From contig NW_003101681.1 in NCBI RefSeq assembly GCF_000003855.2, forward strand, positions 1,532,370 to 1,596,369: a DNA stretch of 64,000 bases. The letters are read 5' to 3'. The stretch comes from Blastomyces gilchristii SLH14081. Lineage: Eukaryota > Ascomycota > Eurotiomycetes > Onygenales > Ajellomycetaceae. Below are positions 1-10,424 of the stretch, piece after piece; within the stretch, counting starts at the first letter, position 1, and each line of letters begins with the position of its first letter. A model generated the notes under the pieces. The model saw only the letters and a list, made by a program, of their open reading frames with translations. It made no database searches and was not told the origin of the DNA. Position numbers and translations under genes: made by a program.

Positions 1-79
1 AGATGTATAGGAGGAGTTTTAAGTCTGGAGAATACAACCGTGTGGCCCAAAGTCACAAATGGCATCTTCATTAGTTAAC

Positions 80-95
80 TACTCCGTACGGAGTA
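80..95. repeat. Perfect 16-bp palindrome TACTCCGTACGGAGTA
   Basis: The 16 bases are a perfect inverted repeat. A half copy (ACTCCGT) follows at 99-105, and a related half (CGTACGGAGTAC) lies at 389-400. It could be a dimeric factor site or a scattered genomic repeat; the sequence alone does not decide. Confidence 0.6.
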
Positions 96-756
96 ACTAC
101 TCCGTCCAGGCAACACAATGCCAACCCCCTTTGTATAGGTACACACGCACACACCAACCATCTGATATCAAGTAGAGTCACAACAGCAGCAGGAGGAGGA
201 ATGTAGCATTTTGGCTGTGGAATAGAAAATGCAATGTGTAATTCGTTGGTTCACCTGGGGGTAACTCGTGCTCCCTGATCCTTGAAACTCCCTTAAGTAG
301 TTACATACTCTATGCAGCAACCACACAATTCTTGCGAGTGAGTGAGTGTTCACCAGACTGACTCCCTCCCCTCCCCACTCCACTACAGCGTACGGAGTAC
401 TACACCACACCTTCCTCCGAAGAAGCTTACAAAACCGACTAAACCGACTAAACCAACCAACAAATAACCTAACTAATAAACCTACTAAACCCACTGACCC
501 TTGGCCGCAACCATCCAAACCGCACCCCTAATAACGCGCCCCAACCAGCCCCCTACCGCCCCGAGTTTGTCCCTAAACCCGCCTAACAACAGTAGCTCCG
601 GTTGGTCTAACTACGTACAGATTACTCCAGATCCAGAACCCACCGCCAAACCACAGCCACACCGCAGACCACAGTTCGACAATCCAATCCCCGCCTCCAG
701 CCATTATTATTTGTCTCTCGATCATCAAGGAAGGGAAGAAAGCGCCGTCAGAACTG

Positions 757-787
757 ATCCATCGATCCATCCATCGATCCATCCATT
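757..787. repeat. ATCC/ATCG microsatellite
   Basis: Irregular tetranucleotide run of ATCC and ATCG units upstream of ras. A second CATC-type run lies inside ras intron 1 (about 1,329-1,366). Confidence 0.75.
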
Positions 788-1088
788 CTATTCCCACCTC
801 ACCTCATCTCTTCTCTTCCATCATCGTTCTCTCTCCTCTCCCCTCGTCCAGCCACCCAACTATCCAACTTTCTCTCCAACTCACCCCTGACTGTGTGTCC
901 AGGCTTGGCTTTTGTTTTCTGTGGCCTCAAGCGGAATCTCGCTCCCCCCCCGGTGTAGTCAGGTAGTTTTTTTCGTTTTATTTTTTGGCGCCCATTCTCC
1001 TCCCTAGAACACTCTCTACCCTACCCTTCCACTATCGCTCAAACCAGCCTCTCCACCAAGGGCTACAATTGAATCCTTCTATCGTCGT

Positions 1089-1160
1089 CAGCTTCTTTGT
1101 CGTCATCAGCTTCTTTGTCGTCATCAGCTTCTTTGTCGTCATCAGCTTCTTTGTCGTCAT
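1089..1160 (+). repeat. 18-bp tandem repeat, four exact copies, in the ras leader
   Basis: CAGCTTCTTTGTCGTCAT is repeated exactly four times (1,089-1,106, 1,107-1,124, 1,125-1,142, 1,143-1,160). It ends 96 bases before the ras start codon, so it probably lies in the 5' untranslated leader or core promoter. The unit is a multiple of three, so a frame stays open through it, but nothing else supports translation. Confidence 0.85.
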
Positions 1161-1256
1161 CATTCCCTTCACCTGGACTTGTAGTAGTCCAAGCCTCCCA
1201 CGAGTTTCGGTTCTCTGCAACCCCAGACCACCACAACCAACCACATTGCTGTCACC

Positions 1257-2308
1257 ATGGCTTCAAAGGTTAGTAGCATCAACTCAACGCCATTCCTCCA
1301 TCTCCTTCTCTCCCGTCTCAATCCCATCCCTCCATCCCTCCATCCCTCCATCCATCCATCCATCCCAATGTCCGTTTCCCGAGGGAAAGGGTAGAAGTAA
1401 ATAGCCGGCCAGGCACCTTTTGGTGTTTTTCACTAACTCGTGTCCCTTTCATCGTTTTCTATCAACAGTTCCTTCGAGAATACAAGCTGGTCGTTGTCGG
1501 TGGAGGCGGTGTTGGAAAGTCATGTTTGACCATCCAATTGATCCAGAGTCATTTCGTCGATGAATACGATCCAACAATCGAAGGTGGGCAGCCCCGTTCC
1601 CGTGGTTTCCTTGCTCCCTTTCCCCATCAAAAACAACTGGCCGCGGTAACTTACACTGGGACCAAAACTCCGTGAAAACAGATTCATACCGGAAGCAATG
1701 TGTTATCGACGATGAGGTTGCCTTGCTGGACGTTCTTGACACAGCTGGACAGGAAGAATACTCAGCAATGCGAGAACAATACATGCGGACAGGCGAGGGT
1801 TTCCTGCTGGTCTATTCCATCACTTCTAGACAGTCATTCGAGGAAATCATGACTTATCAGCAACAAATACTGCGCGTGAAGGACAAGGACTATTTCCCCA
1901 TCATTGTTGTGGGCAATAAGTGCGACTTGGTGAAAGAACGGGTCGTGTCTGAACAAGGTACGGATCGGCCTTCAATAGAATATTTGATTTTGATAATGCA
2001 TTACGACGGATGATTGTACTATATATAATCCCCTTATTTACAGCACTAACGCTCATATGTGGGAAACTACAGAGGGTGAAGCATTGGCCCGCGACTTTGG
2101 CTGCAAATTCATCGAGACCTCCGCGAAATCTCGCACGAATGTTGACAACGCGTTCTACGATATCGTACGGGAAATTCGCCGCTATAACAAAGAGATGTCA
2201 TCGTATTCGTCGGGGGGAGGCGGTTATGGATCCCGAGCCCCAGAAAAAATGGACATGGACGACCGCGAAGACGCGCAGGGATGCTGCTCAAAATGCGCCA
2301 TCATGTAG
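1257..2308 (+). CDS. ras1: Ras small GTPase (fungal RasA/Ras1 type), four exons
   Basis: Exons are 1257-1268, 1469-1583, 1682-1957 and 2073-2308, giving 639 nt and 212 residues. This is a membrane-anchored GTP switch which, in filamentous fungi, controls polarity, morphogenesis and signalling to cAMP and MAP kinase pathways (family knowledge). The P-loop GGGGVGKS is at residues 15-22, with Gly17 at the position of human Gly12. The effector loop YDPTIED is at 37-43, DTAGQ at 62-66 with the catalytic Gln, NKCD at 121-124, and a TSAK motif near 150-153. The C-terminus is a Gly/Ser-rich hypervariable stretch, then CCSKCAIM, a CAAX farnesylation box with neighbouring cysteines for palmitoylation. 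The start ATG sits in CACCATGG, and the first exon codes for only four residues (MASK), as in related fungal Ras genes. All residues needed for function are present. The assignment is secure; the exact paralogue name is inferred. Confidence 0.97.
1269..1468 (+). other. ras intron 1 (200 bp)
   Basis: Runs from GTTAGT to CAACAG, phase 0, right after codon 4. It contains a CATC/CCATCC microsatellite around 1,329-1,366. Confidence 0.93.
1584..1681 (+). other. ras intron 2 (98 bp)
   Basis: Starts GTGGGC and ends AAACAG, phase 1. It splits the Asp codon of the effector loop (PTIE|D). Splicing restores the invariant motif, which fixes both borders. Confidence 0.93.
1958..2072 (+). other. ras intron 3 (115 bp)
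   Basis: Starts GTACGG and ends CTACAG, phase 1, with a branch-point match CACTAAC at 2,043-2,049, 23 bases before the acceptor. Confidence 0.93.
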
Positions 2309-2373
2309 ATGGGGAAAAACCTCGTTAAACGACCAAAAACAAAGAATTGTTGACTGCGATTAAAGGAAAGGAA

Positions 2374-2379
2374 AATAAA
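2374..2379 (+). terminator. Candidate poly(A) signal of ras
   Basis: AATAAA lies 66 bases past the stop codon in an A-rich context. The site is plausible but unproven; fungal signals are loose and the 3' UTR could be longer. Confidence 0.4.
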
Positions 2380-2399
2380 GAAGGAAAACAGATTTAAAG

Positions 2400-4010
2400 A
2401 AAATATACGAAGACGGAACCACGATACACATGCAACCAGACAATTTATCATTCTCCGCTTTCTACGGAAGAATCAAAAGAGAAGAAACACAAATTTAAAT
2501 ACCCTACGAGTCGATAGAATGATGCTGGACGACACTCTTTTCAAAATCCACGGAAGCTTCGAAATACGAGAACGCCCTTTTGACTCTCAGTTCGCATTCC
2601 TGTATTGCTTTAATGGACCGAAATTCTCCCCAACCACCTACTTTTCTTATACCGCCATTTCCCTCCTGCTCAGGTTTTGTCCCCGAGGAGCCAACAATTT
2701 ACTCTCCTCCCTCCCCCGCCAACAAAAGTATTCCCATCCTGATATCACTATTTTTGTACTTCCCCTGTCGAGTCGGGCCAAAGGCAACACCAGCAATTTA
2801 CTCTGGTCCAATCTCGCCTGCCCAACGCCCCTTTATATTTTTCACCTTTCACCGCTACATATATTGTTCACCGCACGAACCTTCAACCTCAACTCTAGTT
2901 TATTTCCTGTTGTATGCTCCATTTTTCCACCCTATTCTTCTCTTTCTTTCCTTGTTCTCGTTCATTTCTGGGCGCGTATTTCACAGTACATTTTTTTTTT
3001 CGTTTTTACCCAATCTCTATTTTATATTTGGTCCCTCTACAACCTTCTCTCTCTACCCTACCTCTCTTTTTATTTTGTTTATTTTTTTATCTTATTTCAT
3101 TTTCAACTGTCCTTATTCCATTCCTTGAAATTCCTGCGTCGCTATTCTATACCTATATCGCCATTTCATCTAAATCCCACCTTCTCGCCCGTCCATTCCC
3201 TCACAAATCACACCGTATCCAACAATGCATGTGAAGACTTGTTCCTTTTTTTTTTTTTTTTTTTTTCCCGAATAACATTTGGGTAGGTGAGCAGAAGAAG
3301 AGCGCCTTAGTGAGGATCAAGACCATTAAATACAACGTTCATGTATGCTCGCAGTCGGCTTTTCCCGTCTATTAACTCCTTTTCATCCTCTCTGCTATAC
3401 GCGGTTTGCTCTTCATCTATTTTATGCTTTTTTTTTTAAAAAAAAATAATAATGCTCCCTTCTTCAAATCTCTCTCTCCCACCCTTCCTCAATTGAAACT
3501 GGGTCTATATTTGTGCCTAGTTTGTTGTTTGTCGCCTTTGTTTCTGTCTTTGTTTGGCTTTATGGTTCACTTCTCTTTCATGCGTGTGTGAAATCTCGTC
3601 ATCTAGAATCCAGTTATCAAACTTTTTGTTTTTAGTTCTTGCTTTCTTTTTATATATTATATTCCAATTATACTATTTTACCTATTTCTCTTTCCATCCT
3701 TCTTGCTTGTTCAACCCTGCTTTTCTCTGATCTTCTTTTCCTCTCCCTTTTTTTCGTCGCGCAAGTCCTGTCTCTAGGTTATATTGTCTCTATTCTCTCT
3801 TTCTTTTCAACCTTATCTGTGTCTCTTACAAGTTATGTTTCACCTTTTTATCATTTCCTACTCTTCATTTCTTCATTATTTTTTAAATCAATCAATCTAC
3901 TATTTTACCTTATTGTCTCTACATTCAAGTTACCAATTTCATCAGAACACGGTTTCAGAGAAAAGTTTTGCATATGATCTAGTCAGATGAGGGGGTTGTG
4001 AAATCTTCTG
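2400..4010. other. Strand-asymmetric pyrimidine-rich intergenic/3' UTR region
   Basis: The + strand is strongly T and C rich from about 2,580 to 3,980, with long T runs, including 21 consecutive T's at 3,246-3,266. Open frames here are hydrophobic low-complexity translations of polypyrimidine DNA and have no recognisable family. It could be a long ras 3' UTR or the T-rich flank of another transcript. Confidence 0.5.
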
Positions 4011-5425
4011 TCCTCCCACAGATAAAATGGCCCTATCTATTTTTTTTCATTCAATATACACAACTACTACCTGTGAGTAGATCGACAGCCGGGGATCGGG
4101 GTTCTCCGTGCCAGCGTGGGTAAAGATCAGTTACATATGTCACCAAGCACTTGGGTCATTTCAACAAGCGAGAGGATCAATCACACCCGAGACGTTTAAC
4201 CGTGTAGCCCCCAGTTTTCCGCGCCTTTCTGGCCCGATTTGTTATTGATATTATTATTGTTTTTACTCAACGATGGCATGATACATTACATCATAAAAGC
4301 TTCCCGCATTTCACACATACAACATAACCCCCTTCACCCGTTCCGTCATTTAGATCATTTCCATTAGGGGTGCCCGTTCCAGTTCCACCCCGCGTAACCC
4401 CAGTGCGTGCGTGCCACGCAAGAAATGTGTACCCAGGCCGGGTGCCAGGCATGGAACAGAATCAATATCGAATCTTCGACTGACACACGTGTTTCCTGCT
4501 GGTAATTTTAGAATGGAGAGTGGGAAAGCAGGGGCAAAAAAAAAAAGGGTGAAGTCCCCTCTCGCCCTTGAAATTCACGTAGGAGCCATAGTTTAGGCAT
4601 TTTCGAACTAATAATCCATTATTATACACATCTCTCTTGCCCTGAATATCTCTTCCTACTACAGGATTACATCTAGCACTGATGATGTACCTAGGTGCCA
4701 TACACCCCTCCATATTTCATCATCATACGAACAAGTGTCAGTCTCTAGGGGTGTTGATAGACTTTGTCCGTCTGTGTCTTTCTCCGGGTATGTCTTATTC
4801 TTGTTTGTTTGCATGATGGATCAGGAAAGGAAAAGAACATGGGCTAAGGAAGAGGGGATATTTGGAATAGAGAATGAAAGAACGAAAGAATGAATTGACT
4901 GAAGGAGCCTGTGTCTGTTGGGGATTCTGCTTCCATGAACAACGAAACGCAGCCGCTCGTCGTTTCATCAATCCACAAGTGGTGGTCCTGAATCTACTGT
5001 TGAGATGAGATGAATTCTTGCTGCGAGGGGAAACTATCACGGAAACAAATTCTACTCTACCCTAGGGATGGAATGAGTAGATGAACACGTAACCCTTTTT
5101 GGACGCTGATTGTGCGCATAATTCCTCTAGGGCCCTGGAGGTGCGGTTCAACGCTGTGTTATATCATATTCTAGTGTTATCAATGAAGGAGTCCTATCTG
5201 ATTTCGCTGCTCTCCTAATCGAACCGTTCCCTCTTGAATGTCACCGAGGATCACCATGCGATTGGCGCAAGGAAGCAACTAGGAACTACAGACCTCATTG
5301 CTTGAAGATAAGTATACAATATTTTTAGTGGCCTGCTAACCTGAATTCCAGAGTGGCAGATCTTCTGCTGTATGTTTCTACCTCTACACAATCTCTACAC
5401 TATATATACTCATTCTCTTATCAAG
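4011..5425. other. Ordinary-composition intergenic DNA up to the isochore border
   Basis: I see no convincing gene. The longest frames (for example about 4,462-4,713 and 4,795-5,040 on the - strand) are short, and the latter opens with GTG. CpG is normal to about 5,290. Around 5,300-5,400 the composition changes abruptly to AT-rich. A TATA-like CTATATATAC at 5,399-5,408 precedes the decayed frame at 5,426. Confidence 0.5.
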
Positions 5426-6089
5426 ATGAATTTACTTGCTGCTCTTGAAGCTTCAGAAACTCTCTCAGAAATCTCTATTACTTCTTCAAAATAATTAATC
5501 TGTGATCAATATTGAGATACTCTTCTTTTTTATAAACTTGAGTGAATCTATGAGAAGGTCTTCAATTATCTTGAGATAATCTATCAAGAAATTCAATATT
5601 ATGAATTAAAAATAATTATTTCTAAAATGTATATCAGCTGTTCTACTCAATTGTGTGAAATAGTTAAATAAAATTGAAATGTTTATCATAGCTTTAAAAT
5701 CAACTATTAAATATTATATAAGAAACTCAATATTATTCTTTATTTTATAAATATAAAATATTTAGTTTCAGTAAATAATGAATTATTAATATTGAATTTT
5801 TAAATATTAATCTCTTATTTTTTTAATTAATAAAACTTGAATAAAATTTAACTATCTACTGTATAAAAATTTTGAAGTAATTTATAAAATAAAAGAAACT
5901 CTGAATTTTATTTATTAATATAATAAATGAAAATTTTAATAATATTATAAAATTCTCTGTTTTTTCTAAGAAAAGAAAAATAAAACTAATAATTAATTAT
6001 ATTTAAGAAATAGCTCTTATATACAGAGTAGTAATTATTATTAATTCTAAAAAGCTGTTATAAAGTTTTATTAATAACTCTATTTAAAG
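5426..6089 (+). pseudogene. Decayed reading frame at the isochore edge, unidentified
   Basis: An ATG preceded by a TATA-like box and a CT-rich leader opens a frame beginning MNLLAALEASETLSEI. The first 22 codons are open. After that the frame is broken by TAA and TGA codons of the kind RIP makes from CAA, TGG or CGA. The first ~120 codons read like protein, with few stops for such AT-rich DNA. The rest, up to the LTR inserted at 6,090, has many stops and is much weaker. I do not recognise the product. It could be a host gene caught by RIP at the edge of the block, or the start of another transposon gene. Confidence 0.35.
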
Positions 6090-6248
6090 TATGACAGACT
6101 GCATCTGATTAATTATATAGACTATTTCATTACACTTCATAGATTTCTACTAAAAGCTCTGATTCTCAGTTATTAATTCTTAACTGAAGAACTGATAGAA
6201 TTTCTATTCTTCTACTCTGAAGCTTTATCTTATATATGTATAAATATC
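6090..6248 (+). mobile_element. C5: family C LTR fragment (left part)
   Basis: Matches the first ~155 bases of the family C LTR in + orientation; the start TGTGACGGGCTGC is mutated to TATGACAGACTGC. No polypurine tract precedes it, so it is probably the start of an element or a solo LTR. C4 is inserted at 6,249. Confidence 0.8.
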
Positions 6249-6468
6249 TGTAAGAGGTCTACACTGAATAGATCAGTATAATATATAAATCTTATATAAT
6301 AAAAGTGAAAAACATTAGAAAAGAAAAATAAAAAGAGAAAGTATAAGAATCAGTAATCAGAGTGAATATTTATATATATATAAGATAAAGTTTTAAAGTG
6401 AAAGAATAGAAACTCTGTAAGTTCTTCAGCTGAGAATCAGTGACTGAGAATTAAGACTTTTAGCAGAA
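6249..6468 (-). mobile_element. C4: family C LTR fragment in reverse orientation
   Basis: Begins TGTAAGAGGTCTAC, the terminus of a reverse-oriented family C LTR, and continues for 220 bases until it is cut by the A3 LTR at 6,469. The remainder should lie to the right of this window, beyond A3. Confidence 0.8.
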
Positions 6469-6725
6469 TGTAAGAAATCTCACTTCTTATAGATTCTTTA
6501 CCTCTATTTCTATCTCTTATGTAATTAATAGAGTTAGCAGCTCTTGGCTATATACAATTATATAGACTGAAGTTTATGAATACTATTTATAACTCAGCTT
6601 AAATACTATTATATATTTAATCTCTATATTTATCTTTCTACTGTGAATACTTCTAATAGTTATCAGTATATATTATATCAAGCTATGAACATCTGAATAA
6701 TTATCTATAAGTACTTATTCTTACA
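6469..6725 (+). repeat. A3 5' LTR
   Basis: 257 bases, TGTAAGAA...TTCTTACA, the reverse complement of the A1 and A2 LTR sequence. Heavily AT-shifted. Confidence 0.88.
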
Positions 6726-7133
6726 TTTCAAGCTCTATCAGTCAGTAACTATTTATTATAACTGAAAGAACTAGAAACTTGTATACTTTAATCTTTATAA
6801 ACTTTACTACAGATACTCAGAAGTAGTTATCTAAATTATAAATAATTTCTATAAAAGAAGTCTTAGAGAACTTATTAATTACTTATAGAATATTATTCTC
6901 TATATCTATAATAGAGAAATTCTCTGAATTCATGAATAAATTAATCTTAGTAAAGAATATTCTTAAGTATTTCTTACAGAATTAAGTTATTTTTCTATAA
7001 GAAATACTTACTATCTGTAAACACTTTAAAACTGAGTCTCTAGATATAATCTTCAGAGATATTTATAAACTGAAAAGAAACTTTCTTAAACTATAATTAC
7101 TTAAGATTATCTACTGAATTACAATCTATAAAA

Positions 7134-7507
7134 GCCCCGGTGACTGAATGATTAATGCAGCCACTCAGTAGCATCTTGATGTGAGAAATCAAGGCATGTG
7201 AGTTCGAAACCCGCAGGGGATACATTAAATCCAGAACTCAAGCACCTCAGGTTTCTAATAAATACAGATGTGTACAAATCACTTCAATAAATTACTCTAT
7301 GTTTCTGAGATGAGAAGTTATTACTGCATGTATTTAATTGTCACTTCTTTGTAATTTCTATGTTCTTGTTATCTTGGCATGGTCTCAACACCTGTATTTC
7401 CTTCTGTATAATCAACACTTAGCCTGTATTTAACATCATGTAAGAACTCATCATAAGCTCTGCTTGCATATAAGTATAATAAAAGAATAATAATAATAAT
7501 AATAATA
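7134..7507 (+). mobile_element. S1: tRNA-derived SINE with (AAT)n tail
   Basis: Starts GCCCCGGTGACTGAATG (box A), has a box B GAGTTCGAAACCC, a unique body, and ends in an AAT repeat. It is flanked by the exact 13-bp duplication ACAATCTATAAAA (7,121-7,133 and 7,508-7,520), which proves a single insertion into A3 gag. Moderately mutated. Confidence 0.92.
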
Positions 7508-7749
7508 ACAATCTATAAAAGGTTTTATAAGTTTGTATTTAAAATTGACTTATAAGTCTGACTATATAATATAAAAGATGAAGAAGCTGTTATCTATATA
7601 ATAACAGATCTCTACTATATTAAAGTCAAGAATTAACTGAATTATCTAGAGAATAATTATAAGAGATTCTACTAATTCATTCTTAAAATCTATTTAGAGA
7701 ATAAGTTAAAAGACTTTATAAGCTGAATAGAGAATATCTGAGCTGTGAT

Positions 7750-8255
7750 TAGACTAGTCACTGAAATTATGAACTTCACATTTAATTTCATTTGATCTGA
7801 TCTCATACATTTCTTGATATGAATTTCACTAAGACTAGTCATTAAAAAAACATGCAAACTAACTATATATCAAATCTCAAAATGAAATTGTAACTTGAAA
7901 AAAATGAGAAAGTGATCTTATTTAATCTCATTTAGTCTTATTCTTAGCATAAAGTTATCATTTTTAGACATTTTAAGGTTTTTTTTAGACTATTTTTAAT
8001 TTTTTAAAAAGTAACACTTTTTGATAATGCTCAAATAAGATTTAAAGTCATTTAAAGCAATAAAAATAATTTAAATTGAGAAGTGAAAATCATAGTCTCA
8101 TTTGAAAAATGTGATAAGAGTAGACAGTAAGTTTCACTGAGACAGTATAAGACTACTATTTAATGTTAAAACTGTGTAATGAGATCAGTTGAATTGATAA
8201 TAAGACTATTAAAAATTCTGATTCTAGTCTCAGACACAGTCACACGGTCAGTCTA
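7750..8255 (+). mobile_element. D1: hAT-like MITE (506 bp)
   Basis: The ends are TAGACT... and ...CGGTCAGTCTA, a short terminal inverted repeat. It is flanked by the exact 8-bp duplication GCTGTGAT (7,742-7,749 and 8,256-8,263). It has no coding capacity and shares its full length with D2, D3 and D4. Confidence 0.9.
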
Positions 8256-8563
8256 GCTGTGATTATTAATATTAGAAAAAGAGATAAGAAATCTAATAAA
8301 GACTACTCACAGTATTTCATGAAATTATAATATAAATTAAGATCTGTGAAAACAGAGCTCTGAAATAAGATCTGAATGATAATATTTATAATAAAACTGA
8401 ATAAAAATATATAAAATAAGCTTATTAAGTAAGACTCTAAACTCTTAGTTCTGAAGAAACTGATAACTCTTATTTATTACTTACAGATCACTGTAAGAAT
8501 CACAGACTTATAAAGAGTAAATCACTGATCAGCTCTGTAAGAACCTAAATAATAGAGAATAGA

Positions 8564-9633
8564 GGCCCGGTGACGTAGTGATTAACTACACTATCATGAA
8601 GCCTCAATTAGCGGCCTTCCCCCCGGGGAATGAATGCTAAGAGGGGGCAGATTCGAACCCTGCAAGAGTCATCTTAATCACAGCTTTCACTGTTAAGTTA
8701 TAAAACAGTACTGAGAGCTCTCAGGTGCACTATAGTGAATCATTATCAAGCTTAAGATATTTATTCTGAGAATTCCCAGACACTAATTCTCACTGATCTT
8801 AGAGTTAACAGTCTCTCAGATGCTTCAAGTTAGATTAGTACTAAAGTAATTAAGATCTAGAGTGCTTACAGAATAGTGAATCATTATTAAGCTTAACTAG
8901 TCAGGTCTCATCTCTCTCACTCTAGACACTTACTTTCAGAGAATAAGATTTAAAAACTATCTGATTAGAACACTCTGAGCCTAGCAAGAATCTAGATAAG
9001 ATGAGATTTAGACACTCTTAATAGATGATTAGTATAAGCAAGATTATAACAGTCAATTGATAGGCTGAAATACTGAGATTAACAGTTAGAAGATTAAAGA
9101 CTTAACTAGAATTGAGTAGCTCTGATGTTATTCTTAGTGAGAATTTCACTTATGAGTAAGCTAGTTACAGAAGCTAGCTGAGTAGTAACTCTTTAGAGGA
9201 AATGATAATCTCTGAAGCAGGCCTGAGAAAACAGAGACAGCAGTCAGTTATATAGAATGTTAAAATATATATATAGCTTAAGATGTAAACTGCAGAGATC
9301 TTATTCTGTAGCTTTCTTTACTGTACTTATTTCTTTCTATTCTTTTCTATCTATCTATTTAATGTGTCTATCTTTAAGACTATATTCTCTTTTCCTTTGT
9401 CATGATATTTTCAAATAATTTCAAAGTATCAAAAGATGTTGAAATACTGCAATTTATAAACAGTTTTTATATTCTGAGCTGAAATTTTCTGATTTTACAT
9501 ATCTGAAATTAATAAGTGTATAATAGTTGACTCTATAGATATAGGAAAAACTCTGAGAACTAAAGGTTCTCAGGTAGATATTATAGTCTCTGACTGCATA
9601 CATTTATAATTGAAGAATAATAATAATAATAAT
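8564..9633 (+). mobile_element. E1: 1.07-kb composite retroelement, tRNA-like head and LINE tail
   Basis: The head (8,564-8,672) is tRNA-like: GGCCCGGTGACGTAGTGATT with a box A, then a box B GATTCGAACCC at 8,650-8,660. The body of about 640 bases matches nothing else in the window. The last ~324 bases (from about 9,310) match the 3' end of LINE L1/L2 and finish in GAAGAAT(AAT)n. The whole unit lies between exact 13-bp duplications AATAGAGAATAGA (8,551-8,563 and 9,634-9,646), so it moved as one piece, presumably by LINE machinery. The body has an internal repeat (8,731-8,755 and 8,873-8,896). No coding frame is seen. Confidence 0.88.
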
Positions 9634-9867
9634 AATAGAGAATAGATTTACTGAAAAAAGATAATAAAATATAGAGAGATTCATATCTGACTACTGAGTA
9701 AAAAGAGAGAGCTTTATAAGCTTCTATAAATAGAGTGTATAATAGAAAGACTAAGAAAAAGAGTCTCTGTTTTATCTGTTTTAAATCAGAATATCTTTAT
9801 ATAAACTATCTTAATAAATTAAAATAGAAATTTAAGAAGTTATAGACAGAGTCAGTAACAGTCTTCT

Positions 9868-10125
9868 TATAAGAATAAGTACTCGCATGTAATTATTCAG
9901 GTGTTTGCAGCTTGATGTGATATATACTATTAACTACTAAAAGTATTCATGATAGAAAGATAAAATATAGAGATTAAATGTATATTAGCATTTAAGCTGA
10001 GTTATGAATAATAGTTATAAACTTCAGTCTATATAGTTATGTGTAGTCAAGAGCTGCTAACTCTATTAATTATATAAGAGATAGAAATAAAGTTAAAGAA
10101 TCTGTAAGAAGTGAGATTTCTTATA
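9868..10125 (-). repeat. A2 3' LTR
   Basis: 258 bases, TATAAGAATAAG (mutated from TGTAAGAATAAG) to TTTCTTATA. It is followed by the same internal sequence as after 22,474 in A1. Confidence 0.88.
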
Positions 10126-10372
10126 TATTCTTCTCTTTTTAAGACTTTGTCTGTGAAGTCTTTCACTGAGTGATTTTATAGAATCAGACTTAGTACTGTA
10201 GTAATACTTATTAAAAACTCTTCATATCTATAAAAAATCTCAGTGAGGAAAAATCCCTTATTACTGTAAAGAGAAAAGAGTCTGTCACTCAGTTTCTTAT
10301 TCTATAAGATTCTTTATAACCTGCAGATCTTTCTCTGACTATTATACAGATTTATCTCACATCTTTTATATA

Positions 10373-10424
10373 TATAGCAGGCTGCGCCTGATCAATCATA
10401 TAGACTATTTCATTACACTTCACA
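10373..10424 (+). repeat. C2 5' LTR, left piece
   Basis: First 52 bases of the LTR (TGTAGCAGGCTGCG mutated to TATAGCAGG...). The LTR resumes at 16,081 after C1. Confidence 0.85.

Larger units (their letters stand above)
1..1256. other. Upstream region and 5' leader of ras
   Basis: No protein gene is recognised here. Composition is ordinary and CpG is retained, unlike the block beyond 5.4 kb. The last ~500 bases before the ras start are rich in C and T on the + strand, as is common for highly expressed fungal leaders. It holds a 16-bp palindrome, an ATCC microsatellite and an 18-bp tandem repeat, listed separately. Short open frames are low-complexity and on both strands, so I do not call them. 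Confidence 0.6.
6726..9867 (+). pseudogene. A3 gag, RIP-broken and interrupted by S1, D1 and E1
   Basis: Gag is the structural capsid/nucleocapsid protein that packages retrotransposon RNA. The pieces 6,726-7,133, 7,521-7,749, 8,264-8,563 and 9,647-9,867 follow the reverse complement of the A1 gag (about 36,400-37,540) base by base, with many C-to-T and G-to-A changes. A CCHC zinc knuckle clear in A1 survives here only as a remnant at 9,768-9,809, where later cysteines are mutated to Tyr. Stops are frequent and no protein can be made. Assignment rests on collinearity with A1. Confidence 0.7.

Noticed and set aside
501..1404. Open frames upstream of ras (501-890, 985-1404 and minus-strand counterparts)
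   Set aside because: They translate low-complexity CT-rich and tandem-repeat DNA, overlap on both strands, and run into the ras start and intron 1.
2519..3977. Long hydrophobic frames of up to 255 codons on the + strand
   Set aside because: They are translations of a polypyrimidine strand (Phe, Leu, Ser, Pro rich), open in more than one frame at once, with no family resemblance.
4795..5040. 81-codon minus-strand frame as a gene
   Set aside because: It opens with GTG rather than ATG and has no recognisable domain or splice context.
9614..9637. (AAT)n runs as independent microsatellites
   Set aside because: Each of the larger runs is the 3' tail of a LINE, SINE or E element bordered by a TSD.
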